From NCBI GenBank assembly GCA_040218795.1, contig JAVJQT010000010.1, positions 372,001-436,000 of the forward strand: DNA of 64,000 nt, read 5' to 3'. Positions 35,946 through 45,130 of this stretch are shown piece by piece; within the stretch, counting starts at the first letter, position 1, and each line of letters opens with the position of its first letter. The stretch is from CCMP332 sp040218795 (GTDB lineage Bacteria; Bacteroidota; Bacteroidia; Cytophagales; CCMP332). Both the position numbers and the translations under genes were made by a program. The notes under the pieces are model-generated. The model made no database searches. It had not been told where the DNA came from and saw nothing but the letters and a program-made list of their open reading frames with translations.

Positions 35946-36770
35946 TTGAAGCTAGTAATTGATGCGGAAAGAAAAGGTCTGAGCCTTGATTTAAAAGAAT
36001 TATTTCATTACAAAGATTTATTCTTAATCCTTGCTTACAGGGATTTAAGAGTGCGATATGCACAGACCTATTTGGGTTTGATATGGGCTTTTCTTCAGCC
36101 GGCAACTACCCTGTTAATTTTTACAATTGTCTTTGGGCGTGCTATTAAAGTAGACACCGGTGATATTCCCTATCCCGTATTTGCCATTTGTGGAATGGCT
36201 TCATGGGCCTATTTTTCATTCGTATTGAATCAGGCAGGCAATTCGATAATTACCAATCAGGAAATGATTAAGAAAATTTACTTCCCAAGACTGGTGATTC
36301 CATTGAGTAAAGCGCTGGTAGGCTTTGTGGATTTTGCCATTGCATTGCTTTTCCTTGTCGTACTTTTCTTTATCTATCAGATTATACCTTCAGGCCCCAT
36401 ATATTTTTTACCGCTCTTTGTGCTTATTACTATAATATCGGCTCTGGCTGTGGGTATTTGGTTAAGTGCCTTAACGATCAGGTACAGAGATTTTCAACAT
36501 GTGGTTCCTTTTTTAGTACAATTTGGACTCTATGCTACACCGGTTGGATACCCTTCTGAACTTATAATTGATAACCTACCGAAATGGGGCACATTTATAT
36601 TTTTTTTAAACCCGATGGCAGGGGCAGTTGAAGGTTTTAGGTGGGCGCTATTGGGCGGTGATCCCCCTTCTGATTTTATGTATTTATCATTTGCAGTAGT
36701 TATTGTAATGTTTATAAGCGGGCTCTACTATTTCAAATCAGTAGAAAAAGTAATGGCAGATATTGTTTGA
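35946..36770 (+). CDS. wzm: ABC-2 type polysaccharide exporter permease (Wzm)
   Basis: A 274-residue integral membrane protein with about six membrane segments. The N-terminal amphipathic part reads DLKELFHYKDLFLILAYRDLRVRY and QTYLGLIWAFLQP, the classic start of Wzm/KpsM/TagG permeases. No ATG is available near the start; TTG at 35946 follows the asnB stop by 1 bp and gives the right N-terminus. It forms the channel for export of a finished lipid-linked glycan across the inner membrane, with Wzt as the ATPase encoded next. Confidence 0.92.
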   Translation: MKLVIDAERKGLSLDLKELFHYKDLFLILAYRDLRVRYAQTYLGLIWAFLQPATTLLIFTIVFGRAIKVDTGDIPYPVFAICGMASWAYFSFVLNQAGNSIITNQEMIKKIYFPRLVIPLSKALVGFVDFAIALLFLVVLFFIYQIIPSGPIYFLPLFVLITIISALAVGIWLSALTIRYRDFQHVVPFLVQFGLYATPVGYPSELIIDNLPKWGTFIFFLNPMAGAVEGFRWALLGGDPPSDFMYLSFAVVIVMFISGLYYFKSVEKVMADIV

Positions 36771-36771
36771 T

Positions 36772-38007
36772 ATGGGAGAATTGGCAATTAAAGCACAAAA
36801 TCTTGGAAAAGCTTATTCTATTGGAAGTAGTCGCAGCGGTGAACTGCGCCACAGTATCGGAAATAAACTGCGGTCATTAATTAAGCCGGATGCATCTAAG
36901 AAAGAGGAATTCTGGGCCTTAAAAGAAATATCTTTTGACATAAAACAAGGTGAAGCTGTTGGCATTGTTGGAAGAAACGGAGCGGGAAAAAGTACCTTAT
37001 TAAAATTACTTTCACGGATTACTGATCCGAGCACGGGTCGTTTTGAAATCAATGGCAGAGTTTCTTCATTGCTGGAAGTGGGTACCGGATTTCACCCGGA
37101 ATTGAGCGGTAGAGAAAATATTTTTCTTAACGGAACGATTTTGGGAATGACAAGGGCGGAAATTAAATCAAAATTTGATGAAATCATCGATTTCAGTGGG
37201 GTTGAAAAATTTATTGAAACACCGGTGAAACACTATAGCAGTGGAATGAAAGTGCGACTGGCTTTTTCTGTTGCCGCACATCTCGAGCCGGAAATACTCA
37301 TTGTCGATGAAGTTCTCGCGGTTGGGGATGCTGATTTTCAAAAGAAATGCCTTGGGAAAATGGATGAAGTCAGCAAAGAAGGCGGAAGAACCGTGTTTTT
37401 TGTAAGTCATAATCTGGCAGCTGTAAGCTCACTTTGCAACAGGGGTATGCTGCTTGAAAAAGGCAGATTAATCGAAGATGCCGAAGTGAATGATGTTATT
37501 AGAACCTATGTTTCGCGTAACCGCTCAAATACTGAAAAGGACAAACTAATAAACCTGGATCACAGAAAGGGTGAAGGACATTTTATAGTTGAGCAAATTA
37601 AAATTCTGAATAAGGACAAGGAATACGCGCAGATTGTTAAAACGGGTGAAGAAGTGATATTTGAGGTGTTTTTAAATCGCAAGGTTAATAAAAATGAAGG
37701 GGCATTTCGCATAGATTTCGCTATTGATACAGAACAGGATATGCGAATAGCCTGGTTTAGCTCTCAAGCCATCAACAATTCTATTAATCCGGAATTTGAC
37801 CGAATTTATCTTAAAATACCAAAGTTCCAGTTTGGAAGAGGTACTTATTATTTAACCTTTTACGCTACAATGAATGGCGCGCTCGCTGATTATATCCATC
37901 AGGGTTTTGCTTTTGAAGTAGAGGAGGGTGATTTTTTTGGTACGGGAAAAATCATTCCCAAAACTCAAACTTTTATTTATACAGATCATCAAATTTCTTC
38001 CAATTGA
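36772..38007 (+). CDS. wzt: ABC polysaccharide exporter ATPase (Wzt) with C-terminal glycan-binding domain
   Basis: A 411-residue ATPase. Walker A GRNGAGKST, signature YSSGMKVRLAF and Walker B EILIVDEVLAVGD are all present in residues 1-235. The remaining 175 residues form a separate beta-rich domain like Wzt-C of O9a/O12-type exporters, which recognizes a modified non-reducing end of the glycan. The ATG at 36772 is 1 bp after the wzm stop; a TTG at 36763 is in frame but less likely. The stop overlaps the FkbM methyltransferase start by 4 bp. Confidence 0.93.
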   Translation: MGELAIKAQNLGKAYSIGSSRSGELRHSIGNKLRSLIKPDASKKEEFWALKEISFDIKQGEAVGIVGRNGAGKSTLLKLLSRITDPSTGRFEINGRVSSLLEVGTGFHPELSGRENIFLNGTILGMTRAEIKSKFDEIIDFSGVEKFIETPVKHYSSGMKVRLAFSVAAHLEPEILIVDEVLAVGDADFQKKCLGKMDEVSKEGGRTVFFVSHNLAAVSSLCNRGMLLEKGRLIEDAEVNDVIRTYVSRNRSNTEKDKLINLDHRKGEGHFIVEQIKILNKDKEYAQIVKTGEEVIFEVFLNRKVNKNEGAFRIDFAIDTEQDMRIAWFSSQAINNSINPEFDRIYLKIPKFQFGRGTYYLTFYATMNGALADYIHQGFAFEVEEGDFFGTGKIIPKTQTFIYTDHQISSN

Positions 38008-38942
38008 GTAAAGCGGGCATAAAATATCGAATAAAACAAAAAATAAAATATCACTTTTCATCCGATGAAATTGAAAAGCGAATCGCAGAAATAAATCGAT
38101 ATGAAGAAATAATTTCAATTGATAAGGATTCATTTTCAATCAAAGGCGATTCTAATAAATTTAATATCAGCAAGCACGCTTTCCTTCTTCAAAACTTCAA
38201 TATATTTCAGATACTATCAGAGCAGGAAAATATACACTTCAAGGTATCTGATGAGATTATCTATTGCCTGATAGATGAACTCAAAATAGCCATTTACAAC
38301 GCAGAAGAAATATTTATAATAAAGGAAATTTGGCTGGACGGCTGCTATAATCTCAATGGTCTACAATTGAAAAATTGTGTTATAATGGATGTTGGAATGA
38401 ACGTTGGCATGGCATCTCTCTTCTTTTCTACAAAAGAATTTGTCAAGAAAATATATGCCTATGAACCTTTTAAACCAACATTTGAAATAGCAAAATTGAA
38501 TATTGGACTCAATAAAAATCTCCAAAACATAATTGAATTTTACAATTTTGGCATGTCTTCAAAAAACGAAGAAATAGAAGTAGAATATTCATCTGATCAT
38601 CGCGGAAGAACCGGAATTTGGGGAACGGATTTAGTCCTGGATCAAATTGAATCTTCAAAGAAAGAAAAACTTGAGCTTCGGGATTTTAATAGAGAACTTG
38701 AAAGAATTATTGAAGAAAACCCCAATTCTCCTTTGGTATTGAAAATTGATTGTGAAGGATCTGAATATGATATTTTTCAATCATTGAATGAAGATTTATT
38801 GAAACCGGTTAAGTGCATTTTAATGGAATGGCATTTAAAAGGACCGGATGAAATTGTTGAAAAACTAAAATCCAATGGCTTTAGCTTGCTTAGCTTTAAT
38901 TCACGAAGCAAAAAAGTCGGAATGATCTATGCCTTCAAATAA
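38004..38942 (+). CDS. FkbM-family SAM-dependent methyltransferase
   Basis: A 312-residue protein. The SAM-binding motif is DVGMNVG at 129-135, the acidic ribose contact is in YAYEPF (E154), and LKIDCEGSEYDIF near 246-258 is the FkbM-specific motif. It starts at TTG (38004), overlapping the wzt stop by 4 bp; the next ATG would remove over 100 residues. FkbM enzymes make O-methyl groups on sugars or polyketides. Coupling to wzt makes it a good candidate for the enzyme that makes a methylated chain end read by Wzt-C (inference). Confidence 0.86.
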   Translation: MSKAGIKYRIKQKIKYHFSSDEIEKRIAEINRYEEIISIDKDSFSIKGDSNKFNISKHAFLLQNFNIFQILSEQENIHFKVSDEIIYCLIDELKIAIYNAEEIFIIKEIWLDGCYNLNGLQLKNCVIMDVGMNVGMASLFFSTKEFVKKIYAYEPFKPTFEIAKLNIGLNKNLQNIIEFYNFGMSSKNEEIEVEYSSDHRGRTGIWGTDLVLDQIESSKKEKLELRDFNRELERIIEENPNSPLVLKIDCEGSEYDIFQSLNEDLLKPVKCILMEWHLKGPDEIVEKLKSNGFSLLSFNSRSKKVGMIYAFK

Positions 38943-39906
38943 TCCTAAACTGTCTGTTATTCTACCTGCTTATAATGCTGAAAATTATGTTGAAGAGGCA
39001 ATAAGCAGTATTCTTGGACAAACTTTCGAAGATTTTGAATTATTAATTGCAGATGACGCATCAAAAGACAATACAAGAAATGTTATAAATTCATTTCAGG
39101 ATAAAAGGATTCGGCAATATCACAACGAATTTAATAAAGGCAAAAGTCAAACAGTTAATGATTTATTTGAGAAGTGTCATGGCGATTATGTAACAATTCA
39201 TGATGCAGATGATTATTCAGATTTAAAGCGCTTTGAACATCAAATTCTGTGGCTAGATCAAAATGAAGATTATAAATTTTGTGGTACTTTTTATAAAACC
39301 GTTGATCAGGCCGGGAAATTATTCTCAGAAAATCGATTAAAAACTTCCTGGGATGAAATTTTAGAGTCCTTACATCTAAGTGGTCGTTTTCATGGACCTA
39401 CTGTAATTTTTCGCAGAGAAATTCTGGAAGAACTTGATGAAATTTATAGATTATACTTTAAGGATAATTATGAAGATGTTGACTTGATTTTAAGAATCAT
39501 TTCAAATGGCCATAAAGGTGTGAATCTGGATCAGTTTCTCTACAATTACAGAATATTAGAAGATAGTCTCTGTCGTAAAGAAGTGACGGTAAAAAATAGG
39601 AATTTATTCAAGATTGCAATTGAATTATATTTTCAAAGAAAGAAATTGGGGTTTGACTATTTGATGAACAATCAACCTGAATTAGTTGAAGAATTATTTC
39701 TGGAAATCACAAAAGAATATCGAAAAGATAAATCTAAAATACACAGAGAAGCAGCAGCATATTTTAATTACTGGAAATTCTATGACAGAGCGGTAAATGA
39801 AAGTTTTAAAGCGTTTATTAAATCTCCATTCAATTTAGAAAATATCAAAACATTGCTTTTTTGTTTTAAAAAAATGTTATGGTCAAAAAGTTTTTCAAGA
39901 CAATAG
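38929..39906 (+). CDS. Family 2 glycosyltransferase
   Basis: A 325-residue GT-A enzyme. The nucleotide-sugar fold starts with LSVILPAYNAENYVEEAI, ADDASKDNT follows, and the metal-binding motif is HDADDYS (near residues 89-95). The C-terminal third is helical with Lys-rich patches. It adds one sugar to the growing glycan at the cytoplasmic face. Donor and linkage cannot be read. It overlaps the methyltransferase by 14 bp and the acyltransferase by 28 bp. Confidence 0.88.
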   Translation: MPSNNPKLSVILPAYNAENYVEEAISSILGQTFEDFELLIADDASKDNTRNVINSFQDKRIRQYHNEFNKGKSQTVNDLFEKCHGDYVTIHDADDYSDLKRFEHQILWLDQNEDYKFCGTFYKTVDQAGKLFSENRLKTSWDEILESLHLSGRFHGPTVIFRREILEELDEIYRLYFKDNYEDVDLILRIISNGHKGVNLDQFLYNYRILEDSLCRKEVTVKNRNLFKIAIELYFQRKKLGFDYLMNNQPELVEELFLEITKEYRKDKSKIHREAAAYFNYWKFYDRAVNESFKAFIKSPFNLENIKTLLFCFKKMLWSKSFSRQ

Positions 39907-40403
39907 TATTTTACCTTGCATCTAAAATCGTAGACTATTCAAATCAATACCGACGAGAAAAAGTTTACAGGAAATATAATTTTGACCCAACGATAGTTTT
40001 TGATCAGGTTTCATTCGAAGGAAATATTAAAATTGGCTCATATACTTATATAAATGAAAGGTCTAGAATTGATAGTGGCCCAAACAGCTCGATTGAAATA
40101 GGACAACATTGCGCAATTGGAAGAAACGTTCACATTACTTCAAAAAAGCATGATCTCAGACAACCCACAAGTAGCTCTAAACATCCCGAGATAAATCACA
40201 TAGAAAATGATGTGAAAATTGGCGATTATGTCTGGATAGGAGATAATGTCTTAATATTACCAGGTGTTAAAATTGAAGACTATGCGGTCATAGGTGCTAA
40301 TTCTGTTGTGAATTCTAATGTGAAAAAATTTGAAATTGTAGGTGGTGTTCCAATTAAACACTTGCGATTTAATAAAGAGCATAACGATTTTCCAGAGGAA
40401 TGA
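39879..40403 (+). CDS. Left-handed beta-helix (hexapeptide) O-acyltransferase
   Basis: A 174-residue protein. Residues 45-165 are hexapeptide repeats (IKIGSYTYI, IEIGQHCAIG, VKIGDYVWIGDNVLI, YAVIGANSVV). The His in TSKKHD lies where the catalytic His of the maltose acetyltransferase group is found. It probably O- or N-acetylates a sugar of the exported glycan; the acceptor is unknown. It overlaps both neighbours. Confidence 0.87.
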   Translation: MVKKFFKTIVFYLASKIVDYSNQYRREKVYRKYNFDPTIVFDQVSFEGNIKIGSYTYINERSRIDSGPNSSIEIGQHCAIGRNVHITSKKHDLRQPTSSSKHPEINHIENDVKIGDYVWIGDNVLILPGVKIEDYAVIGANSVVNSNVKKFEIVGGVPIKHLRFNKEHNDFPEE

Positions 40404-41503
40404 AAGTCCTTCATATTACGTGCTGGTTTCCCAATAAAAAAAATGCCGGAAGGGCTATATTTATTAAAAAGCAAATCGATGCTTTAAGCCAATTTGCAGA
40501 CAGTACTATCCTACATTTTGAAATTGTCAAATCCCATTCTTTTAAAAAAGAAAAAATCGTTCAGGGAAATCTGGAACAGACGATATTATATACACCAATT
40601 TATATTTGGCCGCTTATTGAGATTCTGCACTTCTTTTGGTTGTATCTAACGCTGGTTATTCGAAAAAGACATGCACAATTCGATGTAATCAATTTTCATA
40701 TTGCCTATCCAATGTTGGTTTATTGGAAATACATAAAGAAAAAAATAAACAAGCCCGTTTTAATTTCAGAACATTGGAGTGCTTACAAAAACAATTTTGG
40801 CATAAATAAAGAATTGCCCCAAATAAAAAATATTTTTTGTCAGAATCTGCCCCTGGCAGCAGTATCCGAAACTCTAATTAAGGATATTCGCTCATTTTCT
40901 AAATGTCAATTCAAGTCTTTCGTCATTCCAAATACGGTAGATTCTGAATTATTTTATCCTTCTAAATTGAATGCGAAAAGCAACAATAAATTTTTGATGT
41001 GCAGTTTTTGGAAGTCTCCAAAAAGACCTTTTCTGGTTCTAAAAGCTTTCAAAAAACATATTGAATCAAATCGTGAAATTCATTTGACAATTATTGGATC
41101 CGGGCCATTAACAAAAAGTATTGAAAAATGGGTCATTGAAAATCAAGTTCAAAATAATATTACTTTGTTGGGAGCAAAAAATAGTACAGAGATTGGCAAG
41201 ATTATGCGATCCAATGATGTATTCCTTCACCCCAGTGACTATGAAACCTTTTCCGTGGTTTGCGCAGAGGCTTTGGCCTGCGGCTTGCCCGTAATTGCTT
41301 CAAATGTTGGTGCAATACCCGAAGTCGTTTCAGAAAATGGCTTACTCGTTGAAAATAATGAAGAAAGCTGGTACAATGCGATAAAAGTCTATTTGGAAGG
41401 CAAATTCAGGGTATCTGCTACCAGGTCAAATCCTTATGATAAAAAGACCATAGGCAAATTATATTTTGACACGCTTAAATCAGTCATCAATGAAACTGAC
41501 TGA
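40400..41503 (+). CDS. Family 4 glycosyltransferase (GT-B)
   Basis: A 367-residue retaining GT-B enzyme. The N-terminal acceptor domain begins VLHITCWFPNKKNAGRAIF. The C-terminal donor domain has the GT4 signature HPSDYETFSVVCAEALACGLPVIAS with the EX7E-type glutamates. It overlaps the acyltransferase by 4 bp (ATGA) and the next gene by 14 bp. The sugar is not known. Confidence 0.9.
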   Translation: MKVLHITCWFPNKKNAGRAIFIKKQIDALSQFADSTILHFEIVKSHSFKKEKIVQGNLEQTILYTPIYIWPLIEILHFFWLYLTLVIRKRHAQFDVINFHIAYPMLVYWKYIKKKINKPVLISEHWSAYKNNFGINKELPQIKNIFCQNLPLAAVSETLIKDIRSFSKCQFKSFVIPNTVDSELFYPSKLNAKSNNKFLMCSFWKSPKRPFLVLKAFKKHIESNREIHLTIIGSGPLTKSIEKWVIENQVQNNITLLGAKNSTEIGKIMRSNDVFLHPSDYETFSVVCAEALACGLPVIASNVGAIPEVVSENGLLVENNEESWYNAIKVYLEGKFRVSATRSNPYDKKTIGKLYFDTLKSVINETD

Positions 41504-42548
41504 TAAAAACATATTGATTATTTCCCCTGAGGCCTGGGAGCATATTCAAATTTCAAAACATCATTATGCCATCGAATTGGCAAAAAGGAACAATCGCGTC
41601 TATTTTCTTGGCCCACCCGAAAATGAATACTCGATAAACAAAACTTCAATAAATAATTTGTTTAAAGTCTCTTACAGGGGATTTCCAATAGGTTTTAGAT
41701 TTTATCCAAAAGCGATTCGAAAAAAAATTCAAAGATCGTTACTAGAAAAAATTGAAAAATTAACAGGATGCCCAATTGATATTTTATGGTCTTTTGACAA
41801 TTCCGTATTTGCCGATTTCGATAAGGAAAGAATGCAATTAAATATTTCACACATCGTGGATAAAAGTCAGGATTTTTTATTTGCCAGAGCGGCGGGAGCA
41901 GCAGACATTAATTTTTCGGTCAGTGGAAATATTTTAAACAGACAAAAAAATTACAATCAGCAATCGTACCTTATTCCTCATGCAATTGACGAATTATTTC
42001 TGAAAGAAATTAGTAAAGGTTCCAATTCAGAATTGCCGGGAAAAAATAAATTCAAGGCTTTGACATTTGGGAATATGAACTCTCCCTATATCAATTGGAA
42101 AATGGCTGAAAAAATATATAATCACTTTGATTCCATAGATTTTATTCATTTTGGCCCCAAGCCGGATAAAGCCCTCATTGCTGAAAATGTCTATTTTGGG
42201 GGGCATAGGAATAAAAACGAATTGGCCACTCTAATGAATTCGGCTGATTTTTTATTCATTTTTTATGATTATGAAAAGTACCCTGAGCAATTGACCAATT
42301 CGCATAAAATTCTTGAATTTTTGTCTTCGGGAAAACCGGTGATCTGCAATCCTTTTTCAGATTATAAGAATTCTGATTTGCTAATTCAATGCCACAATTT
42401 TGAAGACTTTAAAAATGCCATTCAGAATACGATCACTAGGCCGGAAGATAGAGCCTTGAAGCAAAGCCGAATTGATTACGCTTCAAAAAACACTTACAAA
42501 AAGAGAATTGAAGAGATAGAGCAAATTTTGGAAAACATTAATGTCTGA
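41490..42548 (+). CDS. GT-B glycosyltransferase (TuaH-like)
   Basis: A protein of about 352 residues. The ATG at 41490 gives MKLTDKNILIISPEAWEHIQ; an in-frame TTG at 41466 would add eight residues and is not needed. It has two Rossmann-like halves; the donor half includes FGNMNSPYINWKMAE, VYFGGHRNKNELATLMNSAD and LTNSHKILEFLSSGKPVIC, which resembles TuaH and related glycosyltransferases. Donor and acceptor are not known. Confidence 0.78.
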   Translation: MKLTDKNILIISPEAWEHIQISKHHYAIELAKRNNRVYFLGPPENEYSINKTSINNLFKVSYRGFPIGFRFYPKAIRKKIQRSLLEKIEKLTGCPIDILWSFDNSVFADFDKERMQLNISHIVDKSQDFLFARAAGAADINFSVSGNILNRQKNYNQQSYLIPHAIDELFLKEISKGSNSELPGKNKFKALTFGNMNSPYINWKMAEKIYNHFDSIDFIHFGPKPDKALIAENVYFGGHRNKNELATLMNSADFLFIFYDYEKYPEQLTNSHKILEFLSSGKPVICNPFSDYKNSDLLIQCHNFEDFKNAIQNTITRPEDRALKQSRIDYASKNTYKKRIEEIEQILENINV

Positions 42549-43521
42549 ATTTCAAAACATGGATTTATCCATAGTCATCATCAATTACAATACAGAGGAT
42601 TTGACATTAAATTGTATTGAATCCATTTACAAGGAAACCAACTCCCATCAATTTGAAATAATTGTAATCGATAATGCAAGCAAAGAAAATCCACAGCAGA
42701 TTGCGGAGCGATTTCCCGAAGTGAAACTCATTTTTAATAAAGAGAACATCGGATTTGGCGCAGCAAATAATTTAGGAATAGAAAAGGCCAGCGGCAAATA
42801 CATATTGCTATTGAACTCAGATACCATTATTAAAGATCAGGCACTTGATAAATGCGTGGAATTTATGAATTCCGATTTTGCACTAAGCCAAAACATAGGG
42901 CTTATGGGTTGTAAATTGATTTATGAAAATGGAGAACATCAGAATTCAATTTTTTACAAAAATTCAAAACTTCAGCTTCTGATTAGAAGCAATCCTTTTT
43001 TGAATGCCTTATTCGGAAAGAAAACTCAAGCGATCAAAAAGGATCATTTTGTCAGTGGCGTCAGTGGGGCATTTATGTTTTTTAGGGCAGTGGTATTTGA
43101 TAAGGTAAAGCCTTTTGATCCCGATATTTTCATGTACTCTGAGGAAACTGAATTATGTCGGAATCGCGTAGGTAAGCATTTTAATATTTATTATTGGACG
43201 GGGGCCTCTGTCATTCATTTCATGGGGAAAAGCAGTCAACCTGAAAAGGCCTATCAGCAAAACTTTTTGTCTTTTGCATTTTCATTATACAAAACTAGCA
43301 TCGCTTCTTACCTGGTCTTTATTTTAGCTTTGTTCATCAATATTCTAAGCTCTCCACTTTTATATCCTTATTTCATGCTTCGCAAAAATAAATACGAGTT
43401 GATGAGGATTAAGGGTAATTTTGTACTTCTGGACTATTTCTTATTCAAAATTCCTGCAATGAGCCGTAAATGGGGTTCAAACAAAAAACAATTGAGAATC
43501 AAGTATTTTAGACAAAAATGA
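42541..43521 (+). CDS. Family 2 glycosyltransferase, rhamnosyltransferase-like
   Basis: A 326-residue GT-A enzyme with the WbbL-like pattern: LSIVIINYNTEDLTLNCI, VIDNASKEN, NIGFGAANNLGI and the metal motif NSDT (near 97-100). GVSGAFMFFRAVVF and FMYSEETELCRR-type residues follow. Hydrophobic segments near 250-280 suggest membrane association. Assignment to rhamnose transfer is tentative; many relatives use other donors. Confidence 0.88.
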   Translation: MSEFQNMDLSIVIINYNTEDLTLNCIESIYKETNSHQFEIIVIDNASKENPQQIAERFPEVKLIFNKENIGFGAANNLGIEKASGKYILLLNSDTIIKDQALDKCVEFMNSDFALSQNIGLMGCKLIYENGEHQNSIFYKNSKLQLLIRSNPFLNALFGKKTQAIKKDHFVSGVSGAFMFFRAVVFDKVKPFDPDIFMYSEETELCRNRVGKHFNIYYWTGASVIHFMGKSSQPEKAYQQNFLSFAFSLYKTSIASYLVFILALFINILSSPLLYPYFMLRKNKYELMRIKGNFVLLDYFLFKIPAMSRKWGSNKKQLRIKYFRQK

Positions 43522-44318
43522 AGACATCCACACCATTCTGTATAGCGGGAATGCACCGATCGGGAACTTCGCTGATCGCAGGCTGGATGTACAGCTCGGG
43601 GATTTTCTTTGGTCATTCACTTCTCAAAGCGGCGAGTTCCAATCCCAAAGGGCATTTTGAAGATGAAGAGTTTTTGGAATTTCATTCAAAAATCCTTGAA
43701 AGGGAGGGTTTTCATCGTTCAGGACTAACAATCGATCGTAACAATTTCGAATTTAACAGCAATGAATATGAAATTGCCAAAGCAATTATCCAAGACAGGA
43801 TGAACATGGAGCTTTGGTCATGGAAAGAACCACGAACTACTTTATTTCTCGATTCATACAAACAACTCATTCCCAATTTAAAAATCATTGGAATTTACAG
43901 AAAACCAGAATTGGTCATAGATTCCTTATATAAAAGGTTGAAAAAAAATAAATGGTATTATACCAGAAACCCTATTAAAAAATTGGAATGGTATCTCGAT
44001 ATAGACCTGAAGAAATCGAAATGGGTAAAGACTTTTTCCAAAACCTACACCCTGTACAATGAAAAACTTCTGAATATTAAGAATGATGCGCCTGATGAGG
44101 TCCTGTTATTTGATATTGACGTATTAATTTCTAATCCTGAAATTTTCGAAAAGAAGGTAATTGAATTGCTTGGTATGGATTTAAATTTAATCCCTTTTGA
44201 AGATTTTTATGTGGAAAAATATATCAGCAAAAAGACCGACAATATAAATTTCATTCCCGATGAAAATGCACAATTGAGCTATTCAGAACTACAAAAATTA
44301 TCCGATTTGAAAGTATGA
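43518..44318 (+). CDS. Sulfotransferase family protein (PAPS-dependent), polysaccharide cluster
   Basis: A 266-residue P-loop protein. The 5'-phosphosulfate loop is GMHRSGTSL at 11-19, KGHFEDEEF near 46-54 is typical of bacterial sulfotransferases, and the 3'-phosphate region is IGIYRKPELVIDSLYKRL near 125-142. It would transfer sulfate from PAPS to a sugar hydroxyl. It overlaps both neighbours by 4 bp and sits inside the glycosyltransferase run, so the exported glycan is probably sulfated (inference). Confidence 0.83.
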   Translation: MKTSTPFCIAGMHRSGTSLIAGWMYSSGIFFGHSLLKAASSNPKGHFEDEEFLEFHSKILEREGFHRSGLTIDRNNFEFNSNEYEIAKAIIQDRMNMELWSWKEPRTTLFLDSYKQLIPNLKIIGIYRKPELVIDSLYKRLKKNKWYYTRNPIKKLEWYLDIDLKKSKWVKTFSKTYTLYNEKLLNIKNDAPDEVLLFDIDVLISNPEIFEKKVIELLGMDLNLIPFEDFYVEKYISKKTDNINFIPDENAQLSYSELQKLSDLKV

Positions 44319-45130
44319 TTTCGAATGGGAAAATATCGGTCATAATGCCTGTGTATAATGCTGAACAATACCTTGGAGAGAGTATTAAATCTGTACTTAA
44401 TCAGAGTTGGCAGGATTGGGAATTGATCATTGTCAACGATGGAAGCAGTGATCAAAGCCAAAGCATCATCGACAGTTTTAAAGATGAACGAATCAAAAGG
44501 GTAAATCAGGATAATCAAGGTGTATCTTCTGCCAGAAATAAAGGAATGAAGTTATCCGAAGGAAATTTTTTATGTTTTTTGGATGCCGATGATGTATTTA
44601 CCAAAGACAGTTTAAAATCCAGAATGGAAATTTTTAAAGGGTCGGAAGAAATTATGTTCGTAGACGGTTCGGTGGATGTTTATGACAGTCAATTAAATGA
44701 ATTGCAAAAATCCTGGAAACCCACTTTTCGTGGGGAGCCTTTTGAAGAACTTGTCAATTTAAGCGGAAAAACATTTTTCGGACCAACATGGATGATTCGC
44801 AGATCGGCGATTGGGGGGATTCAACTTAATGATTCGATGTCTCATGCCGAAGACTTGCTTTTTTATATTGAGGCTGCCAGAAATGGTGGCAAATACGATT
44901 TTACAGAGGAAGTAATCTTAAAATACAGAAGCGGGAATGAATCTGCGATGAAAAATCTAAAAGGACTTGAAAAAGGCTATGAGATCTTAATATCGGAATT
45001 GTCCCGAATGGAAGAAATTTCTGCCTCTCAGCTCATTGCTATAAAGAAAAAAATCAAATACATGATGGTAAAGGCCTATTTGAGGGATTTTGACATATTT
45101 TCGGCCATTTCAGTTTATCTAAATAAATGA
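44315..45130 (+). CDS. Family 2 glycosyltransferase
   Basis: A 271-residue compact GT-A enzyme: ISVIMPVYNAEQYLGESI, VNDGSSDQS, GVSSARNKGM and the metal motif FLDADD (near 88-93). It is close to the minimal size for the family. 4-bp overlaps on both sides tie it to the sulfotransferase and the following GT. Donor unknown. Confidence 0.9.
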   Translation: MISNGKISVIMPVYNAEQYLGESIKSVLNQSWQDWELIIVNDGSSDQSQSIIDSFKDERIKRVNQDNQGVSSARNKGMKLSEGNFLCFLDADDVFTKDSLKSRMEIFKGSEEIMFVDGSVDVYDSQLNELQKSWKPTFRGEPFEELVNLSGKTFFGPTWMIRRSAIGGIQLNDSMSHAEDLLFYIEAARNGGKYDFTEEVILKYRSGNESAMKNLKGLEKGYEILISELSRMEEISASQLIAIKKKIKYMMVKAYLRDFDIFSAISVYLNK

